Assembly (NCBI GenBank): GCA_965223215.1
Contig: CBDCVZ010000010.1
Coordinates: 3,348,001 to 3,412,000 of the forward strand
From: JABDMH01 sp965223215
Lineage (GTDB): Bacteria; Bacteroidota; Bacteroidia; Chitinophagales; Saprospiraceae
Length of the DNA: 64,000 bases
Direction of reading: 5' to 3'
The notes under the pieces were generated by a model that saw nothing but the letters and a program-made list of their open reading frames with translations, had not been told where the DNA came from and made no database searches. How positions within the stretch are numbered: the stretch's first letter is position 1; each line of letters opens with the position of its first letter. The translations under genes and the position numbers were made by a program. Below, piece by piece: positions 20,655-35,600 of the stretch.

Positions 20655-23600
20655 CTACCGGATTACAGTGACGTTGCCTGATAAGATAAAGTCCTCCTCA
20701 CTCTGACAAACACCCTGAATAATATACATATAGACACCTGGATTGACAGGTTCTCCTCTGAAGGTCCCATCCCATTGATCATTCACATTCGAGGTTTGGA
20801 AAACTAACTCACCCCATCGATTAAATACTTCGACCAGTGCTATTTGTGAGATGCCGTCATTCCGGATTTCGAAGTAGTCATTAAAACCATCTCCGTTGGG
20901 TGTGAAAGCATTGGCAGCAGTAATTTTCTCGACCTCACAGGGATCAACGACGGTCAATGTCACGACCTCTTCCTCCCCACAACCAATGGAATTGACAGCC
21001 ACTGCTCGGTAATGATATTCACCTGGTTCACTGGGTCTAACTGTGGTGCTAGGACAGTCTTCACAAATCAGTTCCCCAGTGTCATCATTGTACCAGCTAA
21101 TTGGAACGGTAGAAACTTGATTTGTAGCTGAAATGGTCGTCGATGAGCCTAAGTTGATTGTTTCATCTTCACTCACTTCTAATCCACCCAGTGGTACAAT
21201 GGTCACAGTAATGCTGATCTCCAATAATTCACCTCCACAACTTAATGTTGACACCGTATAGGTGGTAGTCGTGTCAGGTGACGCAATGGGATCAAGACAA
21301 TCGGTGCACGACAGTCCAGTGGCTGGGAACCACTCAATATCGACAGAATCTGCACCAGTGACAAACAGCTGTAGTTGTGCCTCCTCTCCAGGACAGATTT
21401 CTACGCCCTCGCCAGATATTCCTATGACGGGACCGAAACTCACTTCATAAGTCACCGTACTGTCACATCCATGGACACTTGGATAAATGGACATGAAAGT
21501 TGTATCATCACGATAAGTGACACCATCGATTTGTACCTCTTCTCCCTCACAGAAGTCATATATTACAGTGCTAAATGGATTCGAGTGAACCGTGAGTTCA
21601 AGAATCGCGAGACTGTCACACCCACGTGCTGAAACCAGCGTATCAATATATGTACCAGTTGAATCATAGACAGTACCATTGAATGTAAAGGCTTCTCCCT
21701 CACATAATTCAATCACTTCAGTTGACCTGACGGTTGGAATAATTTCCAAATCTAACCTGACTATTGAATCACAACCCGTGCTTGCCTGAAATTTAATCGT
21801 ATGCATGCCTGCTGTAAATAAAACAGTATCTCCCACCGTAAGACTATCACCTTCACAGATCGCCACGTCAAGATCTGTATAAACTGTTGGCGTCACGCTC
21901 AGATCTAATTGTATGATGCTGTCGCACCCAAACTTGGATTGGAGGGTATCAAAGTAAAGCCCCGCAGCATTTATAAGGATACCGTGGAAATCGAAGGTGT
22001 CTGTTTCACAAATTGTCACTGCTAGATTGGTAAACTCAATGGGCGCTTCATAAATATTGATGTGTATTATGCTATCGCAGCCACCGCGAGCTATCAATGT
22101 ATCAGTGAACATGCCAGGCTCATGGTATTCTTTACTATTAATAACCGTAAAGGAATTTTCACAAATGGTATCAAACAGATCTACTTCAATGGATTCTACT
22201 GCTCGTAGCATCAAAGTGACAATACTGTCACAACCGTTACTTGCTCTCAATGTATCAGCATATGTTCCTGATTCACTATAGCTGACACCACCAAAGATAT
22301 ACTCTTGACCAATGCAAACTTGGATGTCAAGCTCTGTGCTTTTAATGGAAAGTACCGTCAATTCGAGCGTAATGATACTGTCACATCCATTCACTGTGGT
22401 CAACGTATCTACATAAGTACCTGTTGAATCGAGTACAGATCCCAGGAAGTCGAAGGATTCATCACTACAGATGGAACTCTGTACGGTTGTTCTTGATGAT
22501 GGGATGATCTCAATGTTGATATTAAGAATACTATCACAACCAACAGCACTTTGCAGTGTATCTAAGTAAAATCCTGGATCTGAGTACCAGCTACCTGCAA
22601 TATTTATGGAATCTCCCTCACAAATGGCTTGATTAAGCTCTGTAAAGACACGATCAATCACGGTCAATTCAAGGGTAAGAATACTATCACAACCTTTTGA
22701 ATTAACGAGCGTATCCAGATAATTACCTGATTCCGTCAAGAAGAGGCCATTAAACATCAGCGTGTCACCTTCACAGATGGCTTCCTCTCGGATGCCGCTC
22801 GTGACATCTTTAATTACCAACTCTAGGGTAACTACACTATCGCAACCGATGCTACTGATTAGCGTATGCTCATAAATTCCGGCTTCCCCAAGCTCGTCAC
22901 CATGGAAATGATAAGTAGTGCCATGACAAATCTCTTCCTCGATGGTATCACGCAATACCGGAAGTACAGTGAGATTAACGGTTCTTATACTGTCGCAACC
23001 ATGAATTGTTGACAACGTATCCGTGTAAACTCCGGTGGAATCCAAACTTCTTCCGTTGAAAGAGAAAATGTTGCCTTCGCAGATGGATTCAGTTAATGAC
23101 TCTTCAAAAGATGGATGAACAATCAAGTCTAAGATGATCACACTATCACAACCCGTACTACCAGTCAGTGTATGAGAATATTGACCAGCAGCTGTCAGCA
23201 TCGTGCCATGGAAATATAATGTATCACCCTGGCAGATTTCCATTTGAACTGGTATTTGCGGGATTTGCAAGACTATTAACTCCAGGTTTATGGTGCTATC
23301 GCAGCCGTTTGCGGCTCCAATTGTTCGAGTGTAATTGCCTGCCTCCATTAACTGATCAGATCCGAATTCATAGAACTCACCGGAACAGATGGTGTCTTGG
23401 TAACTAATACTACTATTTGGCAGCACCAATAAGGTCAGAGTGACAATACTATCACAGCCTATCGAACTAGTTGTGGTATAGCTGTAGCTTCCACTAGTGG
23501 TCAACGTCTGATCATTAAACACCAGTTCATCACCATCACAAATCGTATCGGAAAGATTGGTTTCCAATATTTCTAGAACCGTCAGATCTAACGTCACTAC

Positions 23601-26600
23601 GCTGTCACAACCATTGACTGTAGACAAGACACTGACGTAGCTACCACTGCTATCGAGCATTTGTCCATTGAAATCAAAGGTATTCGCCTCACAGATCTGC
23701 TCAGTGATCATTACTTCATAAGAAGGGTTAACTGTCAAATTTAATATTACAATACTGTCACACCCCTTAGCGCTTGTCAAGGTATCCACGTAAGTACTAG
23801 TACTATCTAGTATCCTACCGTGAAAATCATAGGTCGAATCACTGCATATCTCCGCCTCATAAGCGTGTACCAAAGTCGGATTGACCCACAGCTCAAGTGT
23901 CACTATACTGTCACAACCATTTGATCCCATAAGTGTAGTGGAATAACTACCTGTTTCAGTGTATTTGGCACCATTAAAGTCATACAAGTCTCCTTCACAG
24001 ATGGTGTCATACACCGTCTCGGTATTGATCGGCAACACCGTCAAGTACATCGTCACTACACTGTCGCAACCAATACTGCTGGTCGTGGTAAAGCTCACCG
24101 TATCACTCTCGCTCAACGTCTGGCCATCAAACACAATCGACTCACCTGCACATATGCTGTCCGTCAAATCTGTTCGCAGGATATCCAGCACCGTCAAATT
24201 TAAGGTTACCATACTGTCACAACCGTGGCTGGTCTGTAATAAGGTATCATAGGTGCCTGCCTCCGTCAGCAAGCGACCGTTGAAGTCAAAACTTGTACCG
24301 TCGCAGATTTGCTCATCTACGGTCACATCATATGTCGGATGCACCATCAAGGTCAGCGTTACAATGCTGTCACAACCCGCTGCACTCTGTAAAGTGTCTA
24401 TATATATGCCCGTGCTATCCAGGGTCATGCTGCCAAATACATAGGTCTCAATGTCACAAATGGCTGTATCATATGCATAGGTCTTGATTGGATCCATGTG
24501 TAGTTCTAAGGTCACTACACTGTCACAGCCATTCGTACCCGGCACCGTGGCGGTATAGGTGCCGCCTGCTGATAAGATGTTGCCATTAAAGTCGTACAAG
24601 TCTCCTTCGCAGATCGTGTCATACACCGTCTCAGTATTGATCGGCAACACCGTCAGGTACATCGTCACGACACTGTCGCAACCAATACTGCTGGTCGTCG
24701 TAAAGCTCACCGTATCACTCTCGCTCAACGTCTGGCCATCAAACACAATCGACTCACCTGCACATATGCTGTCCGTCAAATCTGTTCGCAGGATGTCCAG
24801 CACCGTCAAATTTAAGGTTACCATACTGTCACAACCCTGGCTGGTCAGCAACAAGGTATCATAGGTGCCTGCCTCCGTCAGCAAGCGACCGTTGAAGTCA
24901 AAACTTGTACCGTCGCAGATTTGCTCATCTACGGTCACATCATATGTCGGATGCACCATCAAGGTCAGCGTTACAATGCTGTCACAACCCGCTGCACTCT
25001 GTAAAGTGTCTATATATATGCCCGTGCTATCCAGGGTCATGCTGCCAAATACATAGGTCTCAATGTCACAAATGGCTGTATCATATGCATAGGTCTTGAT
25101 TGGATCCATGTGTAGTTCTAAGGTCACTACACTGTCACAGCCATTCGTACCCGGCACCGTGGCGGTATAGGTGCCGCCTGCTGATAAGATGTTGCCATTA
25201 AAGTCGTACAAGTCTCCTTCGCAGATCGTGTCATACACCGTCTCAGTATTGATCGGCAACACCGTCAGGTACATCGTCACGACACTGTCGCAACCAATAC
25301 TGCTGGTCGTCGTAAAGCTCACCGTATCACTCTCGCTCAACGTCTGGCTATCAAACACAATCGACTCACCTGCACATATGCTGTCCGTCAAATCTGTTCG
25401 CAGGATATCCAGCACCGTCAAATTTAAGGTTACCATACTGTCACAACCCTGGCTGGTCTGCAACAAGGTATCATAGGTGCCTGCCTCCGTCAGCAAGCGA
25501 CCGTTGAAGTCAAAACTTGTACCGTCGCAGATTTGCTCATCTACGGTCACCTCATAAGTCGGATGCACCATCAAGGTCAGCGTTACAATGCTGTCACAAC
25601 CCGCTGTACTTTGTAAAGTGTCTATATATATGCCCGTGCTATCCAGGGTCATGCTACCAAATACATAGGTCTCAATGTCACAAATGGCTGTGTCATATGC
25701 ATAGGTCTTGATTGGATCCATGTGTAGTTCTAAGGTCACCACACTGTCGCAGCCATTCGTACCCGGCACCGTGGCGGTATAGGTGCCGCCTGCTGATAAG
25801 ATGTTGCCATTAAAGTCATACAAGTCTCCTTCACAGATCGTGTCATACACCGTCTCGGTATTGATCGGCAACACCGTCAAGTACATCGTCACGACACTGT
25901 CGCAACCAATACTGCTGGTCGTCGTAAAGCTCACCGTATCACTCTCGCTCAACGTCTGGCCATCAAACACAATCGACTCACCTGCACATATGCTGTCCGT
26001 CAAATCTGTTCGCAGGATATCCAGCACTGTCAAATTTAAGGTTACCATACTGTCACAACCCTGGCTGGTCTGCAACAAGGTATCATAGGTGCCTGCCTCC
26101 GTCAGCAAGCGACCGTTGAAGTCAAAACTTGTACCGTCGCAGATTTGCTCATCTACGGTCACATCATATGTCGGATGCACCATCAAGGTCAGCGTTACAA
26201 TGCTGTCACAACCCGCTTTACTTTGTAAAGTGTCTACATATATGCCCGTGCTATCCAGGGTCATGCTACCAAATACATAGGTCTCAATGTCACAAATGGC
26301 TGTATCATATGCATAGGTCTTGATTGGATCCATGTGTAGTTCTAAGGTCACTACACTGTCACAGCCATTCGTACCCGGCACCGTGGCGGTATAGGTGCCG
26401 CCTGCTGATAAGATGTTGCCATTAAAGTCGTACAGGTCTCCTTCACAGATCGTGTCATACACCGTCTCGGTATTGATCGGCAACACCGTCAAGTACATCG
26501 TCACGACACTGTCGCAACCAATACTGCTGATCGTCGTAAAGCTCACCGTATCACTCTCGCTCAACGTCTGGCCATCAAACACAATCGACTCGCCAGCACA

Positions 26601-29600
26601 TATGCTGTCCGTCAAATCTGTTCGCAGGATATCCAGCACCGTCAAATTTAAGGTTACCATACTGTCACAACCCTGGCTGGTCTGTAACAAGGTATCATAG
26701 GTGCCTGCCTCCGTCAGCAAGCGACCGTTGAAGTCAAAACTTGTACCGTCGCAGATTTGCTCATCTACGGTCACATCATATGTCGGATGCACCATCAAGG
26801 TCAGCGTTACAATGCTGTCACAACCCGCTGCACTCTGTAAAGTGTCTATATATATGCCCGTGCTATCCAGGGTCATGCTGCCAAATACATAGGTCTCAAT
26901 GTCACAAATGGCTGTATCGTATGCATAGGTCTTGATTGGATCCATGTGTAGTTCTAAAGTCACCACACTGTCACAGCCATTCGTACCCGGCACCGTGGCG
27001 GTATAGGTGCCGCCTGCTGACAAGATGTTGCCATTAAAGTCATACAAGTCTCCTTCACAGATGGTGTCATACACCGTCTCGGTATTGATCGGCAACACCG
27101 TCAAGTACATCGTCACTACACTGTCGCAACCAATACTGCTGGTCGTGGTAAAGCTCACCGTATCACTCTCGCTCAACGTCTGGCCATCAAACACAATCGA
27201 CTCGCCAGCACATATGCTATCCGTCAAATCTGTTCGCAAGATATCCAGCACCGTCAAATTGATCGTCACTACACTGTCACAGCCATTGATCGTGCTAAAC
27301 ATCGCCGTGTACGTCCCAGCACTATCCAATTGCTGACCATCAAAACTGTACGTCGTACCCTCACAAATCTGCTCATCAAAGCTGTGGTCATACGTCGGAT
27401 ATACCGTCAGGTTAACCGTCAGTATGCTGTCGCAACCCGTCGCGCTCACCAACGTATCCACATACGTACCCGTGCTGTCTAATTGCCGGGTGCCAAAGGT
27501 GTAAGTCACATCATCACAAATCGTCGTATCGTAGCTGTGGTACACCGTTGGATTCACCAACAACTCCAAGGTCACCACACTGTCACAGCCATTCGTGCCC
27601 GCTACCGTATCTATGTACGTACCCGACATGCTGTATAACGTGCCATTAAAGTCATAGATCTCTCCTTCACAAATCGTATCCTGCACCGTCTCGGTATTGA
27701 TCGGCAACACCGTCAAGTACATCGTCACGACACTGTCACAACCAATACTGCTGGTCGTGGTGAAGCTCACCGTATCACTCTGGCTCAACGTCTGGCCATC
27801 AAACACAATCGACTCGCCAGCACATATGCTATCCGTCAAATCTGTTCGCAGGATATCCAGCACCGTCAAGTTGATCGTCACTACACTGTCACAGCCATTG
27901 ATCGTGCTAAACATCGCCGTGTACGTCCCTGCACTATCCAATTGCTGCCCATCAAAACTGTACGTCGTACCCTCACAAATCTGCTCATCAAAGCTGTGGT
28001 CATACGTCGGATATACCGTCAGGTTAACCGTCAGTATGCTGTCGCAACCCGTCGCGCTCACCAACGTATCCACATACGTACCTGTGCTGTCTAATTGCCG
28101 GGTGCCAAAGGTGTAGGTCACATCATCACAAATCGTCGTATCGTAGCTGTGGTACACCGTTGGATTTACCAACAGCTCCAAGGTCACCACACTGTCACAG
28201 CCATTCGTGCCCGCTACCGTATCTATGTACGTACCCGACATGCTGTATGACGTGCCATTAAAGTCATAGATCTCTCCTTCACAAATCGTATCCTGCACCG
28301 TCTCAGTATTGATCGGCAACACCGTCAAGTACATCGTCACGACACTGTCGCAACCAATACTGCTGGTCGTCGTAAAGCTCACCGTATCACTCTCGCTCAA
28401 CGTCTGGCCATCAAACACAATCGACTCGCCAGCACATATGCTGTCCGTCAAATCTGTTCGCAATATATCCAGCACCGTCAAGTTGATCGTCACTACACTG
28501 TCACAGCCATTGATTGTGCTAAACATCGCCGTGTACGTCCCAGCACTATCCAATTGCTGACCATCAAAACTGTATGTCGTACCCTCACAAATCTGCTCAT
28601 CAAAGCTGTGGTCATACGTCGGATATACCGTCAGGTTAACCGTCAGTATGCTGTCGCAACCCGTCGCGCTCACCAACGTATCCACACACGTACCCGTGCT
28701 GTCTAATTGCCGGGTGCCAAAGGTGTAAGTCACATCATCACAAATCGTCGTATCGTAGCTGTGGTACACCGTTGGATTTACCAACAACTCCAAGGTCACC
28801 ACACTGTCACAGCCATTCGTGCCCGCCACCGTATCTATGTACGTACCCGATATGCTGTATAACGTGCCATTAAAGTCATAGATCTCTCCTTCACAAATCG
28901 TATCCTGCACCGTCTCTGTATTGATCGGCAACACCGTCAAGTACATCGTCACGACACTATCACAGCCAATACTGCTGGTCGTGGTGAAGCTCACCGTATC
29001 ACTCTGGCTCAACGTCTGGCCATCAAACACAATCGACTCGCCAGCACATATGCTATCCGTCAAATCTGTTCGCAGGATATCCAGCACCGTCAAGTTGATC
29101 GTCACTACACTGTCACAGCCATTGATCGTGCTAAACATCGCCGTGTACGTCCCTGCACTATCCAATTGCTGCCCATCAAAACTGTACGTCGTACCCTCAC
29201 AAATCTGCTCATCAAAGCTGTGGTCATACGTCGGATATACCGTCAGGTTAACCGTCAGTATGCTGTCGCAACCCGTCGCGCTCACCAACGTATCCACATA
29301 CGTACCTGTGCTGTCTAATTGCCGGGTGCCAAAGGTGTAGGTCACATCATCACAAATCGTCGTATCGTAGCTGTGGTACACCGTTGGATTTACCAACAGC
29401 TCCAAGGTCACCACACTGTCACAGCCATTCGTGCCCGCTACCGTATCTATGTACGTACCCGATATGCTGTATAACGTGCCATTGAAGTCATAGCTCTCTC
29501 CTTCACAGATCGTATCCTGCACCGTCTCGGTATTAATCGGCAACACCGTCAAGTACATCGTCACGACACTGTCACAACCAATACTGCTGGTCGTGGTGAA

Positions 29601-32600
29601 GCTCACCGTATCACTCTCGCTCAACGTCTGGCCATCAAACACAATCGACTCGCCAGCACATATGCTGTCCGTCAAATCTGTTCGCAGGATATCCAGCACC
29701 GTCAAGTTGATCGTCACTACACTGTCACAGCCATTGATCGTGCTAAACATCGCCGTGTATGTCCCTGCACTATCCAATTGCTGACCATCAAAACTGTACG
29801 TCGTACCCTCACAAATCTGCTCATCAAAGCTGTGGTCATACGTCGGATATACCGTCAGGTTAACCGTCAGTATGCTGTCGCAACCCGTCGCGCTCACCAA
29901 CGTATCCACATACGTACCTGTGCTGTCTAATTGGAGGGTGCCAAAGGTGTAAGTCACATCTTCACAGATCGTCGTATCGTAGCTGTGGTACACCGTTGGA
30001 TTTACCAACAACTCCAAGGTCACCACACTGTCACAGCCATTCGTGCCTGCCACCGTATCTATGTACGTACCCGATATGCTGTATAACGTGCCATTAAAGT
30101 CATAGATCTCTCCTTCACAAATCGTATCCTGCACCGTCTCGGTATTGATCGGCAACACCGTCAAGTACATCGTCACGACACTGTCACAACCAATACTGCT
30201 GGTCGTGGTGAAGCTCACCGTATCACTCTCGCTCAACGTCTGGCCATCAAACACAATCGACTCGCCAGCACATATGCTGTCCGTCAAATCTGTTCGCAGG
30301 ATATCCAGCACCGTCAAGTTGATCGTCACTACACTGTCACAGCCATTGATCGTGCTAAACATCGCTGTGTACGTCCCTGCACTATCCAATTGCTGACCAT
30401 CAAAACTGTACGTCGTACCCTCACAAATCTGCTCATCAAAGCTGTGGTCATACGTCGGATATACCGTCAGGTTAACCGTCAGTATGCTGTCGCAACCCGT
30501 CGCGCTCACCAACGTATCCACATACGTACCCGTGCTGTCTAATTGGCGAGTGCCAAAGGTGTAAGTCACATCATCACAAATCGTCGTATCGTAGCTGTGG
30601 TACACCGTTGGATTCACCAACAACTCCAAGGTCACCACACTGTCACAGCCATTCGTGCCCGCTACCGTATCTATGTACGTACCCGATATGCTGTATAACG
30701 TGCCATTAAAGTCATAGATCTCTCCTTCACAAATCGTATCCTGCACCGTCTCAGTATTGATCGGCAACACCGTCAAGTACATTGTCACGACACTGTCACA
30801 ACCAATACTGCTGGTCGTGGTGAAGCTCACCGTATCACTGTCGCTCAACGTCTGGCCATCAAACACAATCGACTCGCCAGCACATATGCTATCCGTCAAA
30901 TCTGTTCGCAGGATATCCAGCACCGTCAAGTTGATCGTCACTACACTGTCACAGCCATTGATCGTGCTAAACATCGCCGTGTACGTCCCTGCACTATCCA
31001 ATTGCTGACCATCAAAACTGTACGTCGTACCCTCACAAATCTGCTCATCAAAGCTGTGGTCATACGTCGGATATACCGTCAGGTTAACCGTCAGTATGCT
31101 GTCGCAACCCGTCGCGCTCACCAACGTATCCACATACGTACCCGTGCTGTCTAATTGCCGGGTGCCAAAGGTGTAAGTCACATCATCACAAATCGTCGTA
31201 TCGTAGCTGTGGTACACCGTTGGATTCACCAACAACTCCAAGGTCACCACACTGTCACAGCCATTCGTGCCCGCTACCGTATCTATGTACGTACCCGACA
31301 TGCTGTATAACGTGCCATTAAAGTCATAGATCTCTCCTTCACAAATCGTATCCTGCACCGTCTCGGTATTGATCGGCAACACCGTCAAGTACATCGTCAC
31401 GACACTATCACAACCAATACTGCTGGTCGTGGTGAAGCTCACCGTATCACTCTGGCTCAACGTCTGGCCATCAAACACAATCGACTCGCCAGCACATATG
31501 CTATCCGTCAAATCTGTTCGCAAGATATCCAGCACCGTCAAGTTGATCGACACTACACTGTCACAGCCATTGATCGTCCTAAACATCGCCGTGTATGTCC
31601 CTGCACTATCCAATTGCTGACCATCAAAACTGTACGTCGTACCCTCACAAATCTGCTCATCAAAGCTGTGGTCATACGTCGGATATACCGTCAGGTTAAC
31701 CGTCAGTATGCTGTCGCAACCCGTCGCGCTCACCAACGTATCCACATACGTACCCGTGCTGTCTAATTGGCGAGTGCCAAAGGTGTAAGTCACATCATCA
31801 CAAATCGTCGTATCGTAGCTGTGGTACACCGTTGGATTTACCAACAACTCCAAGGTCACCACACTGTCACAGCCATTCGTGCCCGCTACCGTATCTATGT
31901 ACGTACCCGACATGCTGTATAACGTGCCATTAAAGTCATAGATCTCTCCTTCACAAATCGTATCCTGCACCGTCTCGGTATTAATCGGCAACACCGTCAA
32001 GTACATCGTCACGACACTATCACAACCAATACTGCTGGTCGTGGTGAAGCTCACCGTATCACTCTCGCTCAACGTCTGGCCATCAAACACAATCGACTCG
32101 CCAGCACATATGCTATCCGTCAAATCTGTTCGAAGGATATCCAGCACCGTCAAGTTGATCGTCACTACACTGTCACAGCCATTGATCGTGCTAAACATCG
32201 CCGTGTATGTCCCTGCACTATCCAATTGCTGACCATCTAAACTGTATGTCGTACCCTCACAAATCTGCTCATCAAAGCTGTGGTCATACGTCGGATATAC
32301 CGTCAGGTTAACCGTCAGTATGCTGTCGCAACCCGTCGCACTCACCAACGTATCCACATACGTACCTGTACTGTCTAATTGCCGGGTGCCAAAGGTGTAG
32401 GTCACATCATCACAAATCGTCGTATCATAGCTGTGGTACACCGTTGGATTTACCAACAACTCCAAGGTCACCACACTGTCACAGCCATTCGTGCCCGCTA
32501 CCGTATCTATGTACGTACCCGATATGCTGTATAACGTGCCATTAAAGTCATAGATCTCTCCTTCACAAATCGTATCCTGCACCGTCTCGGTATTAATCGG

Positions 32601-35600
32601 CAACACCGTCAAGTACATCGTCACGACACTATCACAACCAATACTGCTGGTCGTGGTGAAGCTCACCGTATCACTCTCGCTCAACGTCTGGCCATCGAAC
32701 ACAATCGACTCGCCAGCACATATGCTATCCGTCAAATCTGTTCGCAAGATATCCAGCACCGTCAAATTGATCGTCACTACACTGTCACAGCCATTGATCG
32801 TGCTAAACATCGCCGTGTACGTCCCAGCACTATCCAATTGCTGACCATCAAAACTGTATGTCGTACCCTCACAAATCTGCTCATCAAAGCTGTGGTCATA
32901 CGTCGGATATACCGTCAGGTTAACCGTCAGTATGCTGTCGCAACCCGTCGCGCTCACCAACGTATCCACATACGTACCCGTGCTGTCTAATTGCCGGGTG
33001 CCAAAGGTGTAGGTCACATCATCACAAATCGTCGTATCGTAGCTGTGGTACACCGTTGGATTTACCAACAACTCCAAGGTCACCACACTGTCACAGCCAT
33101 TCGTGCCTGCCACTGTATCTATGTACGTACCCGATATGCTGTATAACGTGCCATTAAAGTCATAGATCTCTCCTTCACAAATCGTATCCTGCACCGTCTC
33201 GGTATTGATCGGCAACACCGTCAAGTACATCGTCACGACACTGTCACAACCAATACTGCTGGTCGTGGTGAAGCTCACCGTATCACTCTGGCTCAACGTC
33301 TGGCCATCAAACACAATCGACTCGCCAGCACATATGCTATCCGTCAAATCTGTTCGCAGGATATCCAGCACCGTCAAGTTGATCGTCACTACACTGTCAC
33401 AGCCATTGATCGTGCTAAACATCGCCGTGTACGTCCCAGCACTATCCAATTGCTGACCATCAAAACTGTATGTCGTACCCTCACAAATCTGCTCATCAAA
33501 GCTGTGGTCATACGTCGGATATACCGTCAGGTTAACCGTCAGTATGCTGTCGCAACCCGTCGCGCTCACCAACGTATCCACATACGTACCCGTGCTGTCT
33601 AATTGCCGGGTGCCAAAGGTGTAAGTCACATCATCACAAATCGTCGTATCGTAGCTGTGGTACACCGTTGGATTTACCAACAACTCCAAGGTCACCACAC
33701 TGTCACAGCCATTCGTGCCCGCCACCGTATCTATGTACGTACCCGATATGCTGTATAACGTGCCATTAAAGTCATAGATCTCTCCTTCACAAATCGTATC
33801 CTGCACCGTCTCTGTATTGATCGGCAACACCGTCAAGTACATCGTCACGACACTATCACAGCCAATACTGCTGGTCGTGGTGAAGCTCACCGTATCACTC
33901 TGGCTCAACGTCTGGCCATCAAACACAATCGACTCGCCAGCACATATGCTATCCGTCAAATCTGTTCGCAGGATATCCAGCACCGTCAAGTTGATCGTCA
34001 CTACACTGTCACAGCCATTGATCGTGCTAAACATCGCCGTGTACGTCCCTGCACTATCCAATTGCTGACCATCAAAACTGTACGTCGTACCCTCACAAAT
34101 CTGCTCATCAAAGCTGTGGTCATACGTCGGATATACCGTCAGGTTAACCGTCAGTATGCTGTCGCAACCCGTCGCGCTCACCAACGTATCCACATACGTA
34201 CCCGTGCTGTCTAATTGCCGGGTGCCAAAGGTGTAGGTCACATCATCACAAATCGTCGTATCGTAGCTGTGGTACACCGTTGGATTTACCAACAACTCCA
34301 AGGTCACCACACTGTCACAGCCATTCGTGCCCGCTACCGTATCTATGTACGTACCCGATATGCTGTATAACGTGCCATTAAAGTCATAGATCTCTCCTTC
34401 ACAAATCGTATCCTGCACCGTCTCGGTATTGATCGGCAACACCGTCAAGTACATCGTCACGACACTGTCACAGCCAATACTGCTGGTCGTGGTGAAGCTC
34501 ACCGTATCACTCTGGCTCAACGTCTGGCCATCAAACACAATCGACTCGCCAGCACATATGCTGTCCGTCAAATCTGTTCGCAAGATATCCAGCACCGTCA
34601 AATTGATCGTCACTACACTGTCACAGCCATTGATCGTGCTAAACATCGCCGTGTACGTCCCAGCACTATCCAATTGCTGACCATCAAAACTGTACGTCGT
34701 ACCCTCACAAATCTGCTCATCAAAGCTGTGGTCATACGTCGGATATACCGTCAGGTTAACCGCCAGTATGCTGTCGCAACCCGTCGCGCTCACCAACGTA
34801 TCCACATACGTACCTGTGCTGTCTAATTGCCGGGTGCCAAAGGTGTAAGTCACATCATCACAGATCGTCGTATCGTAGCTGTGGTGCACCGTTGGATTTA
34901 CCAACAACTCCAAGGTCACGATGCTGTCACAGCCATCGATGGTTTGTATAGTGTCAGTATAAATTCCACTACTATTCAGGAATACTCCCAAGAAATCGTA
35001 CGTTTCTCCGGCACATATCGTATCTGCAATTGTGGTAGAATACGTCGGGAACACTGTCAAATCAAAGCTGATAACACTATCACATCCGATAGAACTCTGC
35101 AATGTATCTCGATAAATACCTGTGCTATCAAGTGATTGTCCCATGAATTGCACCGTTTGTCCTGCACAAATGCTATCTGTCAATTCTGTATATAGTATAT
35201 CCAGCACAACCAGATTAAGTGTGACCGCACTGTCGCAACCTTGGATCGTTTGAAGCACCGTATCATATTGACCAGCTACACTCAAGATTTGGCCACTGAA
35301 GTTATAAGTGCTTCCATCACAGATTTGCTCATCAATGGTCACATCGTAGGTCGGATTCACTGTGAGATTAACTGTCAAGATGCTATCACAACCTGTCGCA
35401 CTAACCAGCGTATCCACATAAGTGCCCGTACTATCCAGTACATTGCTTCCAAACACAAATGTTTCACTATCGCATATGGTCGTATCAAAGGTGTGTGCCA
35501 GTATCGGATTCACCACTAATTCTAGTGTAATCAAACTGTCACAACCATTGATTGTCGGCAAGGTGTCAAGGTATGTTCCGCTACTATCAAGAGGCGTTCC

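Noticed and set aside
24253..34680. Plus-strand frames repeating every 612 bp
   Set aside because: They are antisense shadows of the 51-aa stalk repeats; their low-complexity sequences simply mirror the real minus-strand repeats.
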